A program made the translations under genes and the position numbers. Under the pieces are notes generated by a model. That model made no database searches, was not told the origin of the DNA, and worked only from the letters and a program-made list of their open reading frames with translations. Source: Lithodes maja (lineage: Eukaryota; Arthropoda; Malacostraca; Decapoda; Lithodidae). From it: a stretch of 64,000 nt of DNA. Shown piece by piece: positions 41,165 through 52,009 of the stretch (position 1 is its first letter; every line of letters starts with the position of its first letter). The stretch spans positions 95,001-159,000 of the forward strand of contig JBAKBP010003156.1 in the NCBI GenBank assembly GCA_037953745.1, read 5' to 3'.

Positions 41165-41540
41165 ATGGCGGACGGAGTGGAGGCAAGTTTTATAAGATAT
41201 GAAGCTAGCTGAAACACGAAGGCTATGTTAAACACCATATTTGTGAGGGTAAATAAATTAGAAGATGAAATGGAACTTATGAAAGGAGAGAGAACAAAAA
41301 AGGAGGGAAAATGGTAAGGCTAATGTTGACATACAGACGTTGGATAGCCTAATCGCTGCAAATGAGGATGCCAGAAAGGAAATCGGCGATATAAAGTGTG
41401 AGAAAGAAAGATTGAAGAAGCAACTGAGGGAAATGGAAGACAAATCAACAAAGGTTAGTACTGTGCTAGAGGTGGTCCAGATAGAGCAGGTCAGATGGGT
41501 GGAGGAAGGTCAAAATGATATTATGCAGCTTAAAGAAATA
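41165..41540 (+). pseudogene. LINE A ORF1-like coiled-coil protein, N-terminal part
   Basis: ATGGCGGACGG at 41165 opens a frame that, with a stop and two shifts, gives ADGVEASFIRYEAS, VNKLEDEMELMKGERTKKEG and then 41340-41540: SLIAANEDARKEIGDIKCEK with a heptad-like pattern of charged and hydrophobic residues. A Lys/Glu-rich coiled coil before the polymerase is typical of LINE ORF1 proteins. The preceding 40950-41164 would be its 5' leader. It is cut at about 41541 by RTE copy 5 and may continue at 51831-51990 (KRGREKSKNKLQSSF). Confidence 0.6.
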
Positions 41541-42207
41541 ATCTATTGCCTGACGCCGTGATCCCCGAAGGGGTGGACACGAATGAACCACCCCCATGCA
41601 CCTCTGTCCCCAGTCAGTCGACGTCCCTCTTCCCAACCAGCACCGCCTTCATCCATATACTTCCTCACTCCATCCTTCCACCTCTCCTTCGGTTTACCTC
41701 TCCATCTCTGTCCTTGCACCTCGGTCTCGTACACCCTCTTAGTCATTCTGTCGCTTCCCATACGTTCCATATGGCCGAACCATCTCAAGGTGTTCCTTTT
41801 CACACTTTCCAGCACATCTACCTCCACACCACACCTCCTTCTTACTTCCTCAATCGTCTGTCTATCCCTCCAAGTAACTCCGCACGCACTTCTCAAGTAC
41901 CGGTAACTCATTTCCACCCCTCACTCTTGGTCTGAGTCTCTCAACCAACGTGCATGCTTCGCTTCCGTAAGTCAGTATCGGGATTACCACACTGCCATGC
42001 AAGGACTTCTTCACTTCCATACTGACCACCCTATTTCTTGTTACTGCTTTCAGCGTTCCTACAACCCTCTTCCCCTATTACACCCTCTCCCGCACTTCTT
42101 CATCCATACTCCCATCTTTACTCAACACACTGCCCAGATACTTAAATGAGCTGACAATCTCCATAGCGTGACCGTTCAACTTCACCTCACATTCTGTGGC
42201 TTCACCC
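41541..42207 (-). mobile_element. RTE-type LINE, copy 5, 3' part
   Basis: The 3' end of the RTE family, encoding the C-terminal tail of the protein, in LINE A. The short ATCTATTGCC 3' end is present with almost no TCTA run. At 42204-42207 (ACCC) it is cut by the Gypsy element and continues at 51498. Confidence 0.92.
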
Positions 42208-44017
42208 TGTGACGCACCCAGTGCGTAGCAACGCAACCTGATTGTACTCCTTGGTACTCCACTGTACCGCCACGGTGCGGTACCGTGTACCGTGCTGGCT
42301 GCTTATATTGAGTGTGACAACGTATAACTATGTTCTTTGTATCTCTGCAAAGGTCTCGTCATGTGCTAACCAGTGGTGGGTTTTGTTTTAAGCCATGTCG
42401 AGACCTTCCATTTAATATGTAGTATCAATAGAGAAGTTGATAGATGAGACAATGGGAATTCAGAGAGAGAGAGTGAGTTGGACTTCAGAGCGAGAGGGTA
42501 GCGGTGCGCCACGCTGCCGGGGGGGTGGTTGCCAGACGTATGGACCGGTTGGCAGCCCTGCGCTTATAGCTAGGTGCGACAGGGTTGGTAGTACATTGCC
42601 GCCTGCCTATGCTGCCTGGGCTGCCCATGTTGTCGTACAGCACATTGCCTGGAGGCTCGCTGTGTGCTCTATGACCAGGTTGCCTAGAACCTTTGAGATT
42701 CTAACATCCCTTGCCCTCTCTCCCAATTTCTCACGGTTGCACTCTTTCTCTCTGACGACATTACTCTCATTTCATTCTTCTCTCTATTTAAATGCATACC
42801 CTTCCCTTGAGGTCCTAAAGGAGTTTCAGCACTCACCTCTCGTATTACTCTTAGGACAAGCATATATATACATGTATTAGATTTAAGGGGTTAATGTGAA
42901 CAGCGATCTTCTTGATGAGGATAGTTGGTGAACGTTCTACATGTTCACGAGTTATATGCCCAGCTCATCATCCAATTTGTGACTAGACTAGTGCCATGTG
43001 TAAGAGCCCGACCATGCCCAGGAGTTGTCTGTAGAGGGGCGAGGACTTAGCCTTGATTTGCCTACCGAGCCAGGAGCGAGTGCAGTACCAGAGACTACAG
43101 CTCGCTCGTAGTGCCGGTATAGTAGAGTAACGTAATTTATCTGTCCTTGTGTTCTCTGCAGTCTTTTCCTGGGTTCTCGCTTTCGGTGCTGGGACTCGTT
43201 GTTCCTGTGACTTGGCCTGCTAGCTAGAACACATGGGGATGATGAGTGGGTGATATCTTTATTTTACTATGCATTGCAGCTCTCTTTAAGTTTATGTATA
43301 TAACACTTTACAATACACATTACTCACACACAAGACAACACTATTAATACTTTCATGTATCAATTAACTGCACTGTCGTTTTGCTGCTGTGTCCGGAGTT
43401 CCGTTGCGTAGGGCGCATACGGACTCAGAGGGGAGACAGAGTGAGAGAAGCGAAGTAGCCTATGCGGTAGTAGGCTACCGGCGCAGTACTGTTGCCTGCA
43501 ACCTTTTAGTTATTCCAAGTATAGATTCATTATTACAATAAGTGACTACTGTTTATGTTCCTTCCATGTGTATTATTAGGTATCTACTGGATCATGAACA
43601 TCTTGTATGCTACATGCTAGTGCATGTTAGTAGGGGACAGTTATTCTAGTGCACGCGCTTTCAAGTAGGCGTGTACATTTGTCATTTAGCATTTCACTGT
43701 CATACCTTTAGCCTGCTTCTATTCTACATTATTAGAGGCTTAATATTAACGTAGTTTCTTGAGTATTGCATTTCTTTAGTCATAACGTAACCTATAAATG
43801 TCTGAGGGAGTTTAGCCTCATAGCCTACCCCTGTTGTACACTTTCGCCGAGTTAAGGTACCTCGTTACCATAGACGATAACTCTGTAGGGCGTTGGTGCT
43901 TTTGTTGTCTGGAGCATATAGTATTTGGGACTGGAATCGAGCGTGTCGTTGTCACATAAGCCATTTCTGTCCTACGATCAAGAATCCCGAATATGTATTG
44001 CCGATCCAGCCGTAACA
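42208..44017 (+). repeat. 5' LTR of the Gypsy element
   Basis: Runs from TGTGACGCACCC to CCGTAACA and obeys TG...CA. At 1810 bases it is long for a Gypsy LTR. The 147-codon frame at 42437-42880 also occurs unchanged in the 3' LTR; it has no recognisable domain and I treat it as a chance frame. Confidence 0.96.
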
Positions 44018-44020
44018 AAA

Positions 44021-44037
44021 TGGCGACCTTGCACAAG
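44021..44037 (+). other. Primer-binding site of the Gypsy element
   Basis: TGGCGACCTTGCACAAG begins three bases after the 5' LTR. TGGCGACC also starts the primer site of the tRNA-Arg-primed 412/mdg1 elements of Drosophila, so tRNA-Arg is a plausible primer. That is inferred from eight bases. Confidence 0.6.
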
Positions 44038-44260
44038 ATTCAGTAGTATCCTATCACATGTTTTTTGGAGAACTATTCTATGCTACCTAGTAGAGCTGGC
44101 TAGAATTTTCTTGCATATTGGAGGAATTTTTATTGTGTCATTATTGTATTGGTGGACTTGCAGATTGTTTCGTTAGGGGTGTCTAGAGTAGAGTCATTCA
44201 AGCATCTTTAACATTTTGTGAGTCGAGACTGCAATTAGTAATAAGCACTTCTTTTTTTTT

Positions 44261-47200
44261 ATGAACAGCAATTGTATAACCAGCACTATGTCTAATGACT
44301 CATCATTTACGGGGGAGGATAACACGGTACAGCCTAGTAACCAGCAAGTACAACAGATGTTTAGGGAGGGGAGTGTTATAAGTGGAGAGAGGGATGCCCG
44401 GGCATTTTTGCAGACACCTTTGACCGAACAGCGCCTGCAGGCTATTGATTGTTACGGTCTTCGCTGTTTAGCCACGGTTTTGGGGCGGGACTGTCCTGAC
44501 AGTTGGCCCAAGAAGAATTTGGTGGCATGTTTGTTGGGTGATGGCGATGGGGCGGTGGGTGGAGTGGGGTCTTGGGGGGTTCCCTCCAAGCCTCCATTCC
44601 ACTCTACCCCTGAGCTGGGCCCTCAGCCAGCGAGGCTTAGCACGATGCAGCAGGAGGGTTCTCAATGGCAAGCTGGCTTACCCGTAAACACGTCTCGGTG
44701 TGGATCCCCCATTTTGTGCTCTCCCCCCCCAGGCCTGTCTCCTGAGATGTTATTTCAGCTAGAACTAGCTAAGTTTAAGCTGCAGGAGACTCAGATACAA
44801 CAGGCTAGTATAGAACGGATTAAGCTGCAGGAGACTCAGATACAACAGGCTAGTATAGAACGCATAGAGGTTGCTAGAATCCAAGCCAATCAGGATGCAA
44901 CCAGGTACCAGGCTGAAATGGATGTCGAGAAGTCTAGAGTAGAGACCACGGGGCGTCATCTCGGTGGTGAGCACTGGGTTACAGACTCACTTTCGCATTT
45001 AATTAAGTTAGTACCCGCATTTGATGAGACAGCAGTGACTGAGTTTTTTGCTCGTTTCGAAAAGAAGTGTCGTGAGTATGACTGGCCGGAGGTTAAATGG
45101 GCAGCATTAGTTTCATCATGTCTAGTGGGTAAGGGGTTGAAAGCCTACGATGCACTGTCACTGGACGAGAGTGTAGTGTATGGACTGGTGAAGGAGGCTG
45201 TGCTCCGGGCCTACGAACTGCAACCCGAAACTTATAGATTGAAGTTCCGTGGCGTGAATAAGAAGAGCGACGTCAGTTTTATGGAGCACGCACGGGACTT
45301 AACAGATGCATGTAATAACTGGTTTCGGTCCGAGCACGCAGAGTCGGCTGAGGAAATTAAGCAACTTTTCTATCTGGAACAGTTTTACAAATGTACTGGA
45401 ACCGATCTAACGCTGAACATTAAGGAAAAATGTCCCAAGACAGTAGAGGAGGCTGCCAAGATGGCAGACTTCAGATTATCATTGATTCGTGGTTGCGGTG
45501 CCGCTCAGAGGGCTGAGTCAGGGCAGAAGGGGCGCTATACCCCATCCACCAGAGTTTTCGATAATAACAAATCCTATGACACACATAACCACACTAAATG
45601 CATTGCACCTAATAACACCTACAAACACAAGCCTCTCCCGTTTACTAAAGGTCAGGCCCCTTCTTCGCCCGCACAAGGGAAGAAGCCCATTGGGGATGTG
45701 AAATGTTACAAATGTCAGAAGCTAGGCCATTATTCACGTGAGTGCCCTAGTAACACTCCCGCTAAGCCGGTGTCATTGGTTCACAGTATCGGTGTGTCTC
45801 TGAAGGCTGCAGCAACTGCCCGGGGTAGGTTGTCAGCAGCTGAGGCACACGCGGTAAAGAAGCGTACGGAAGGCTCGACACCTGTCCGGGACACTTTCTG
45901 TAGCCATCGGGGTCACGGGTTTGTGAGCTGGGGGAGTGAACTACGGAGGGTTGACTTGCTGAGGGATACGGGGGCTTCGCAAACTTTGTTGAGGAACTTC
46001 ACAGGGAAACCGATAAATGCGGCCAGAGTTGTTGTGGTGCAGGGTATAAATGCTACGAGGTCATACCCACTTGTGAGGTTGGAGTTGAGAGTGGGAGAGG
46101 TGTGCAGGGAGCTGGATGTAGGGATCGTTGAGTGTTTGCCAGTTGAGGGCGTCGACCTTCTTCTCGGCAACGACTTTGCGGTGCCCACTTCCGGGACTCC
46201 ACCCTTAGTCGTTGCCGAGAGGGCGGCCGACGTGGATGGTGAGAATCGGGAATGGGTTGGGAGGTGCCAACAGGATAAGATGGCCTGTGTGGTAACCCGA
46301 TCTCGCTCTGCGGCTCCTGCACAGCCTAGCACTCAACCTCGGGGACAGTGGAGGAAGGATCAGGAGAAGGTTGCTAAGGGCAGGAAAAGGGACATTGATT
46401 CTGCTGCACTTCTCGGTGATTCGGTACTTGGACCTATAATAAACACGGGAGTTGACTCTGGCCCAGATATGGTGTGTAACAAGGCAGAGTTGGGTAAGAC
46501 TTCGCGTGAGGCAAGAGCTGTAGCGAGAGCCACTAAGGCAGTAGAGCCTACTAGCCGGGGTAATGTCTTATTACAAAACCATCTTGATGCATTGACGCCC
46601 AGGGACATTAGTGAGCAGCAGCTGCAAGACGCTAGCCTAGCTCGTTATAGCAATGGTGCCATAGAGTTGGAGGAAGATGGGGATGCGAAGCCGGGAGATT
46701 TCTTTAGGCTCAACAGGATATTGTACCGCAGATTTCTAGACCCCAAATCGAAGTGGGAGGGCGGTGCGAGGGTAGTAGACCAGGTGGTTGTTCCAAATAA
46801 GTATAGAGAGTCCTTATTGTATCTGGCGCATGATGTGCCGGTGGCGGGTCATTTGGGGGTAACAAAAACATTGGCGGCATTGGGCAGGTTTTTCTGGTGG
46901 CCTGGGGTCAAGGCTGATGTCTGTGCATGGGTGGCTGGGTGTGCGACCTGCCAAACAACGGGGAAGCCTAACCAGACAATCCCGAAGGCACCTTTGTTTC
47001 CCATACCTGTCACCGGGCCTCCGTTCAGCAAAGTTGTAGTAGATTTGGTTGGCCCTTTCCCGCCTACTAGTAGTGGCAATAAATTCCTGTTGACAATCAT
47101 GGATGTGGCTACGAGATACCCGGACGCATACCCCATGAGAAACGGCTCGGCAAAGGCAGTTGTTAAAAACTTATTATTGTTCTGTTCCCGTTATGGATTT

Positions 47201-49405
47201 CCACGTGAGGTGCAGTCAGACCAGGGGAGCAATTTTACATCCAAATTGTTCAAGCAAACCCTTCAGTTGCACGGTATATGTTCTGTAGTGTCGTCAGCCT
47301 ACCATCCCGAGAGTCAGGGAGTCTTGGAGCGGTGGCACTCGACCCTGAAGAGTATGCTACGCTGTTACTGTGCAGAACATTACACTGATTGGGATTTGGG
47401 TCTGCCGTATGTTCTGTTCGCTGCACGTGAAGTCCCAGGAGAGAGCCTGGGGTTCAGTCCAAATCAACTAGTCTTTGGCCATAATGTGAGAGGACCTTTA
47501 AGTATGGTGAAAGAGATCTGGGAGGGCGAAGAGAAGCCGGGGTCTGTACTTAAATATATCCTTGAGAGCCGGGAGAGACTTATAGGTTGCATGGCAGCGG
47601 CAGGTAATAACTTGGTTAATGCACAGGCGGTCATGAAGCACCAGTATGACGCCAAGGTGAAGCTTCGGGAGTTTTCGGTGGGTCAGGAGGTAATGTTGCT
47701 TTTACCTTTGCCTGGACACCCCCTTTCTGCCAAGTTTATTGGGCCGTATGTGGTGGCTAAGAAACTGTCCGACCTTGATTATCTCGTTGCAACACCTGAC
47801 CGTAGAAAAAAACATCAGTTATGTCATGTTAACCTCATGAAAGAGTATGTGAGACGCCCCTCAGAGCCTCTCACTGTCCCTGTGCTGGCCTGCAGCGGCC
47901 AGGGTGGAGAAGGAGGTGGGGACAGTCATGCTGCTGAGGAGGATAGCTGGGACTGTGTCATTTCCGCGGAACAGTGGGCGGGGAATACTGAACAAGAGGC
48001 TAGGCAAGCTGTAAGTCACCTGCCTGAGCACCAGGGTGCTGCTGTCCTAGGCCTGTTCAGGTCATACCCCTCTGTTTTCGCCGAACACCCAGGTCTCACT
48101 ACTCAGGTAACGCACGACGTGGACGTCGGTGATAATGTGCCCTTCAAGTCAGTGCCCTACCGTGTGCCCCCGGTAAAGTTGCCAGCTTTACGGGAGGAGT
48201 TAAAGTACATGGTTGAGAGAGGGATGATCACTGAAGGTTATGTGAAGTGGACATCACCCGTCACGTTGCAGCCAAAACCTGACGGCAAGGTGCGGTTCTG
48301 CATAGATTTTCGTAGGCTAAATGGCTTGACCACTACCAACCCTTACCCTTTGCCTCGAGTTGACGACAGCGTGGACAAGATAGGGAATGCAAAGTACCTT
48401 ACTAAAATTGATCTTGTAAAAGGCTACTGGCAAGTACCCCTGTCGGACCGAGCTAAGCAAGTTTGTGGTTTTGTGGTAGATGGCAAGACCTACCAATGTA
48501 ACGTAATGCCTTATGGGCTTAAGAACGCACCTGCCACGTTTCAGAACCTGATGAACGATATTTGTGACGAAATCCCTAACTGCACGGTCTACCTTGATGA
48601 CGTGATAGTGTATGATGACAATTTTGAAAATCACCTAAGGCACTTAGAGACCCTGTTTGGGAAGTTGCACTATGCTGGGCTGGTGGTGAACCTGAGGAAG
48701 TGCGAGTTTGTAAAGGCTACTGTGCAGTATCTTGGCTTCGTGGTCGGGTTAGGCCGGGTGTGCCCCCCCCTGAGCAAGATACAGGCTATCAATATGTTTC
48801 CCAGGCCCACCACTAAGCGCCAGGTCATGCGGTTCCTAGGTATGATAGGCTATTATAGGCGCTTCATCCGGGGATACTCTACTGTCTTAGCACCGTTAAC
48901 TGATCTACTGTCGAAGTCAGTGAAGTTCTGTTGGGCTGCGGAGTGTCAGAGGGCTTTCGACCTAGTCAAGCACCTGCTGTGTACACATCCGATTTTGAGA
49001 GCCCCAGACTTCTCCAGGAGTTTTCAGCTGGCGACTGATGCCAGCGGTGTGGGTGCCGGGGCAGTGTTACTGCAGACTGATTCCGAGGGCTTGGAACACC
49101 CAGTGAGCTTCTTTTCTCGCAAGTTTAATTCGGCACAAAGGAATTACTCGACTATAGAGAAGGAGCTTCTTGCTATCGTTTTGTCGCTCAAACATTTCGA
49201 AGTTTATGTTCCAGCCTACGGCCCGGTAGTGACGATTTATACGGACCATCATCCCTTGAAATTCCTAAATCAGTTTCACAATCGGAATATGCGGTTGACC
49301 AGGTGGTCCCTAATGCTCCAAGAGTATAATCTCAACATTCAGCATATTGCCGGGAGTGAGAACGTGATAGCAGATTGTCTATCAAGGGTTGATGATCCAG
49401 GATAG
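44261..49405 (+). CDS. Gag-pol polyprotein with order PR-IN-RT-RNase H
   Basis: One uninterrupted frame of 1714 residues from a true ATG. Gag occupies about the first 500 residues, with a 16-residue tandem duplication (KLQETQIQQASIERI) and one zinc knuckle, C482-C485-H490-C495. The protease motif is DTG at 569-571. Integrase comes next: zinc-binding H857, H864, C894, C897, catalytic D928, D987 and E1023 (DD35E), and a GPY/F-type module (AKFIGPYVV). Reverse transcriptase follows: RFCIDFRRLNGLTT, LTKIDLVKGYWQVPL, VMPYGLKNAPATFQNLM and active site YLDD at 1444-1447. Last is RNase H, with TDASGVGAGAVL (D1593) and YTDHHPLKFL. In ordinary Gypsy elements integrase is last; here it precedes RT, as in copia and in Gmr1-like Gypsy elements. 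No damage is seen, so it may still be competent. Confidence 0.96.
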   Translation: MNSNCITSTMSNDSSFTGEDNTVQPSNQQVQQMFREGSVISGERDARAFLQTPLTEQRLQAIDCYGLRCLATVLGRDCPDSWPKKNLVACLLGDGDGAVGGVGSWGVPSKPPFHSTPELGPQPARLSTMQQEGSQWQAGLPVNTSRCGSPILCSPPPGLSPEMLFQLELAKFKLQETQIQQASIERIKLQETQIQQASIERIEVARIQANQDATRYQAEMDVEKSRVETTGRHLGGEHWVTDSLSHLIKLVPAFDETAVTEFFARFEKKCREYDWPEVKWAALVSSCLVGKGLKAYDALSLDESVVYGLVKEAVLRAYELQPETYRLKFRGVNKKSDVSFMEHARDLTDACNNWFRSEHAESAEEIKQLFYLEQFYKCTGTDLTLNIKEKCPKTVEEAAKMADFRLSLIRGCGAAQRAESGQKGRYTPSTRVFDNNKSYDTHNHTKCIAPNNTYKHKPLPFTKGQAPSSPAQGKKPIGDVKCYKCQKLGHYSRECPSNTPAKPVSLVHSIGVSLKAAATARGRLSAAEAHAVKKRTEGSTPVRDTFCSHRGHGFVSWGSELRRVDLLRDTGASQTLLRNFTGKPINAARVVVVQGINATRSYPLVRLELRVGEVCRELDVGIVECLPVEGVDLLLGNDFAVPTSGTPPLVVAERAADVDGENREWVGRCQQDKMACVVTRSRSAAPAQPSTQPRGQWRKDQEKVAKGRKRDIDSAALLGDSVLGPIINTGVDSGPDMVCNKAELGKTSREARAVARATKAVEPTSRGNVLLQNHLDALTPRDISEQQLQDASLARYSNGAIELEEDGDAKPGDFFRLNRILYRRFLDPKSKWEGGARVVDQVVVPNKYRESLLYLAHDVPVAGHLGVTKTLAALGRFFWWPGVKADVCAWVAGCATCQTTGKPNQTIPKAPLFPIPVTGPPFSKVVVDLVGPFPPTSSGNKFLLTIMDVATRYPDAYPMRNGSAKAVVKNLLLFCSRYGFPREVQSDQGSNFTSKLFKQTLQLHGICSVVSSAYHPESQGVLERWHSTLKSMLRCYCAEHYTDWDLGLPYVLFAAREVPGESLGFSPNQLVFGHNVRGPLSMVKEIWEGEEKPGSVLKYILESRERLIGCMAAAGNNLVNAQAVMKHQYDAKVKLREFSVGQEVMLLLPLPGHPLSAKFIGPYVVAKKLSDLDYLVATPDRRKKHQLCHVNLMKEYVRRPSEPLTVPVLACSGQGGEGGGDSHAAEEDSWDCVISAEQWAGNTEQEARQAVSHLPEHQGAAVLGLFRSYPSVFAEHPGLTTQVTHDVDVGDNVPFKSVPYRVPPVKLPALREELKYMVERGMITEGYVKWTSPVTLQPKPDGKVRFCIDFRRLNGLTTTNPYPLPRVDDSVDKIGNAKYLTKIDLVKGYWQVPLSDRAKQVCGFVVDGKTYQCNVMPYGLKNAPATFQNLMNDICDEIPNCTVYLDDVIVYDDNFENHLRHLETLFGKLHYAGLVVNLRKCEFVKATVQYLGFVVGLGRVCPPLSKIQAINMFPRPTTKRQVMRFLGMIGYYRRFIRGYSTVLAPLTDLLSKSVKFCWAAECQRAFDLVKHLLCTHPILRAPDFSRSFQLATDASGVGAGAVLLQTDSEGLEHPVSFFSRKFNSAQRNYSTIEKELLAIVLSLKHFEVYVPAYGPVVTIYTDHHPLKFLNQFHNRNMRLTRWSLMLQEYNLNIQHIAGSENVIADCLSRVDDPG

Positions 49406-49686
49406 TCGTGCACGGTGTGTGGGTTGAGCAGGAGTAAAATTAGGCTATCATAACGCCGTCCAAAAAGATTATAAAACAATAAAATAAACGAGAAAATTTT
49501 GTTTTAGTTTTGTAAGTCTTTATTGTTGTAGCATGATGCATGCGATATTGTGTTTTATGTATAATTCACACTTCAGTTGTTGTGCACCTTTTGCAATTAG
49601 TGGCAGCTAAGGGTAGCAGGTCGGTTGGTTGCCTGTCAGATTTTGATAATGCTTCTAAGGTCGATTATCTAAAATCTTGGGGGGGC
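49406..49686 (+). other. 3' untranslated region and polypurine tract
   Basis: Non-coding sequence between the polyprotein stop and the 3' LTR. It ends in CTTGGGGGGGC immediately before TGTGACGC, a G-rich tract suitable for plus-strand priming. Confidence 0.8.
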
Positions 49687-51497
49687 TGTGACGCACCCAG
49701 TGCGTAGCAACGCAACCTGATTGTACTCCTTGGTACTCCACTGTACCGCCACGGTGCGGTACCGTGTACCGTGCTGGCTGCTTATATTGAGTGTGACAAC
49801 GTATAACTATGTTCTTTGTATTCTCTGCAAAGGTCTCGTCATGTGCTAACCAGTGGTGGGTTTTGTTTTAAGCCATGTCGAGACCTTCCATTTAATATGT
49901 AGTATCAATAGAGAAGTTGATAGATGAGACAATGGGAATTCAGAGAGAGAGAGTGAGTTGGACTTCAGAGCGAGAGGGTAGCGGTGCGCCACGCTGCCGG
50001 GGGGGTGGTTGCCAGACGTATGGACCGGTTGGCAGCCCTGCGCTTATAGCTAGGTGCGACAGGGTTGGTAGTACATTGCCGCCTGCCTATGCTGCCTGGG
50101 CTGCCCATGTTGTCGTACAGCACATTGCCTGGAGGCTCGCTGTGTGCTCTATGACCAGGTTGCCTAGAACCTTTGAGATTCTAACATCCCTTGCCCTCTC
50201 TCCCAATTTCTCACGGTTGCACTCTTTCTCTCTGACGACATTACTCTCATTTCATTCTTCTCTCTATTTAAATGCATACCCTTCCCTTGAGGTCCTAAAG
50301 GAGTTTCAGCACTCACCTCTCGTATTACTCTTAGGACAAGCATATATTTACATGTATTAGATTTAAGGGGTTAATGTGAACAGCGATCTTCTTGATGAGG
50401 ATAGTTGGTGAACGTTCTACATGTTCACGAGTTATATGCCCAGCTCATCATCCAATTTGTGACTAGACTAGTGCCATGTGTAAGAGCCCGACCATGCCCA
50501 GGAGTTGTCTGTAGAGGGGCGAGGACTTAGCCTTGATTTGCCTACCGAGCCAGGAGCGAGTGCAGTACCAGAGACTACAGCTCGCTCGTAGTGCCGGTAT
50601 AGTAGAGTAACGTAATTTATCTGTCCTTGTGTTCTCTGCAGTCTTTTCCTGGGTTCTCGCTTTCGGTGCTGGGACTCGTTGTTCCTGTGACTTGGCCTGC
50701 TAGCTAGAACACATGGGGATGATGAGTGGGTGATATCTTTATTTTACTATGCATTGCAGCTCTCTTTAAGTTTATGTATATAACACTTTACAATACACAT
50801 TACTCACACACAAGACAACACTATTAATACTTTCATGTATCAATTAACTGCACTGTCGTTTTGCTGCTGTGTCCGGAGTTCCGTTGCGTAGGGCGCATAC
50901 GGACTCAGAGGGGAGACAGAGTGAGAGAAGCGAAGTAGCCTATGCGGTAGTAGGCTACCGGCGCAGTACTGTTGCCTGCAACCTTTTAGTTATTCCAAGT
51001 ATAGATTCATTATTACAATAAGTGACTACTGTTTATGTTCCTTCCATGTGTATTATTAGGTATCTACTGGATCATGAACATCTTGTATGCTACATGCTAG
51101 TGCATGTTAGTAGGGGACAGTTATTCTAGTGCACGCGCTTTCAAGTAGGCGTGTACATTTGTCATTTAGCATTTCACTGTCATACCTTTAGCCTGCTTCT
51201 ATTCTACATTATTAGAGGCTTAATATTAACGTAGTTTCTTGAGTATTGCATTTCTTTAGTCATAACGTAACCTATAAATGTCTGAGGGAGTTTAGCCTCA
51301 TAGCCTACCCCTGTTGTACACTTTCGCCGAGTTAAGGTACCTCGTTACCATAGACGATAACTCTGTAGGGCGTTGGTGCTTTTGTTGTCTGGAGCATATA
51401 GTATTTGGGACTGGAATCGAGCGTGTCGTTGTCACATAAGCCATTTCTGTCCTACGATCAAGAATCCCGAATATGTATTGCCGATCCAGCCGTAACA
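49687..51497 (+). repeat. 3' LTR of the Gypsy element
   Basis: 1811 bases, matching the 5' LTR except, by eye, for one inserted T near 49820 and one A/T difference near 50347 (CATATATATACATG against CATATATTTACATG). Confidence 0.96.
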
Positions 51498-51830
51498 ACC
51501 CCTTTCAAAGACCATAACCTTGCTCTTCCCCGCATTTACCTTCAGATTCCGTTTTTCGCACACTGTTCCAAACATATATACCAGACCCTGCAACTCCAAT
51601 TCATTATCGCTCATCAGAACTGTATCATCAGCAAACAGCAGTACAGGTAGCTTCCACTCATTTCCCTCCCTTATCAGCGATACACCAACATCCACTGCTC
51701 TTCCTTGTATTTCTTTCTTGGCTGCATCCATATATACAGTAAAAAAACATGGGTACATCACACACCCCTGTTTCAACCCAACATTCAGGTCAAAGAACTC
51801 GCTCTGCTCATTCTCCACACGTACTGCCGC
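51498..51830 (-). mobile_element. RTE-type LINE, copy 5, 5' part
   Basis: Continues copy 5 from the other side of the Gypsy element: the minus strand encodes EQSEFFDLNVGLKQGCVMYP, the FADD box and KVMVFERG. The copy is truncated at about 51830, inside the reverse transcriptase. It is more diverged than copies 3 and 4 (AAKKEIQGRAVDVGVSL). Confidence 0.9.
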
Positions 51831-51990
51831 ACGTAATGCAGCAACAAAAAAGAGGAAGAGAAAAATCTAAAAACAAATTGCAAAGTAGCTTTTGTAAGAG
51901 ATGTAGCACAGGTTATCCACAACATAGACAACAATGATAAGAGACACAGTGGACAGAAACAAATGTTAGTTATTTTTAGTGTTACAGAAA
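51831..51990 (+). pseudogene. Possible LINE A ORF1 continuation
   Basis: A short basic frame, KRGREKSKNKLQSSFCKRC, overlaps another reading VAQVIHNIDNNDKRHSGQ. It fits between the coiled-coil piece at 41165-41540 and the LINE A polymerase at 53553. The assignment rests on position and composition only. Confidence 0.35.
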
Positions 51991-52009
51991 AGGAAATGAA
52001 AACTTAACA

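Larger units (their letters stand above)
42208..51497 (+). mobile_element. Ty3/Gypsy-superfamily retrotransposon, Gmr1-like, complete
   Basis: A complete LTR retrotransposon of 9290 bases in RTE copy 5. It has a 4-base target duplication ACCC (42204-42207, 51498-51501), LTRs of 1810 and 1811 bases, a primer-binding site at 44021, one open gag-pol frame (44261-49405) and a G-rich polypurine tract at 49679-49686. I see only one substitution and one single-base indel between the LTRs, so the insertion is very recent. No envelope gene is present. Confidence 0.95.

Noticed and set aside
42437..42880. 147-codon frame, repeated identically at 49917-50360
   Set aside because: It lies inside both LTRs of the Gypsy element. 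Identity reflects LTR homogeneity, and no domain is recognisable.
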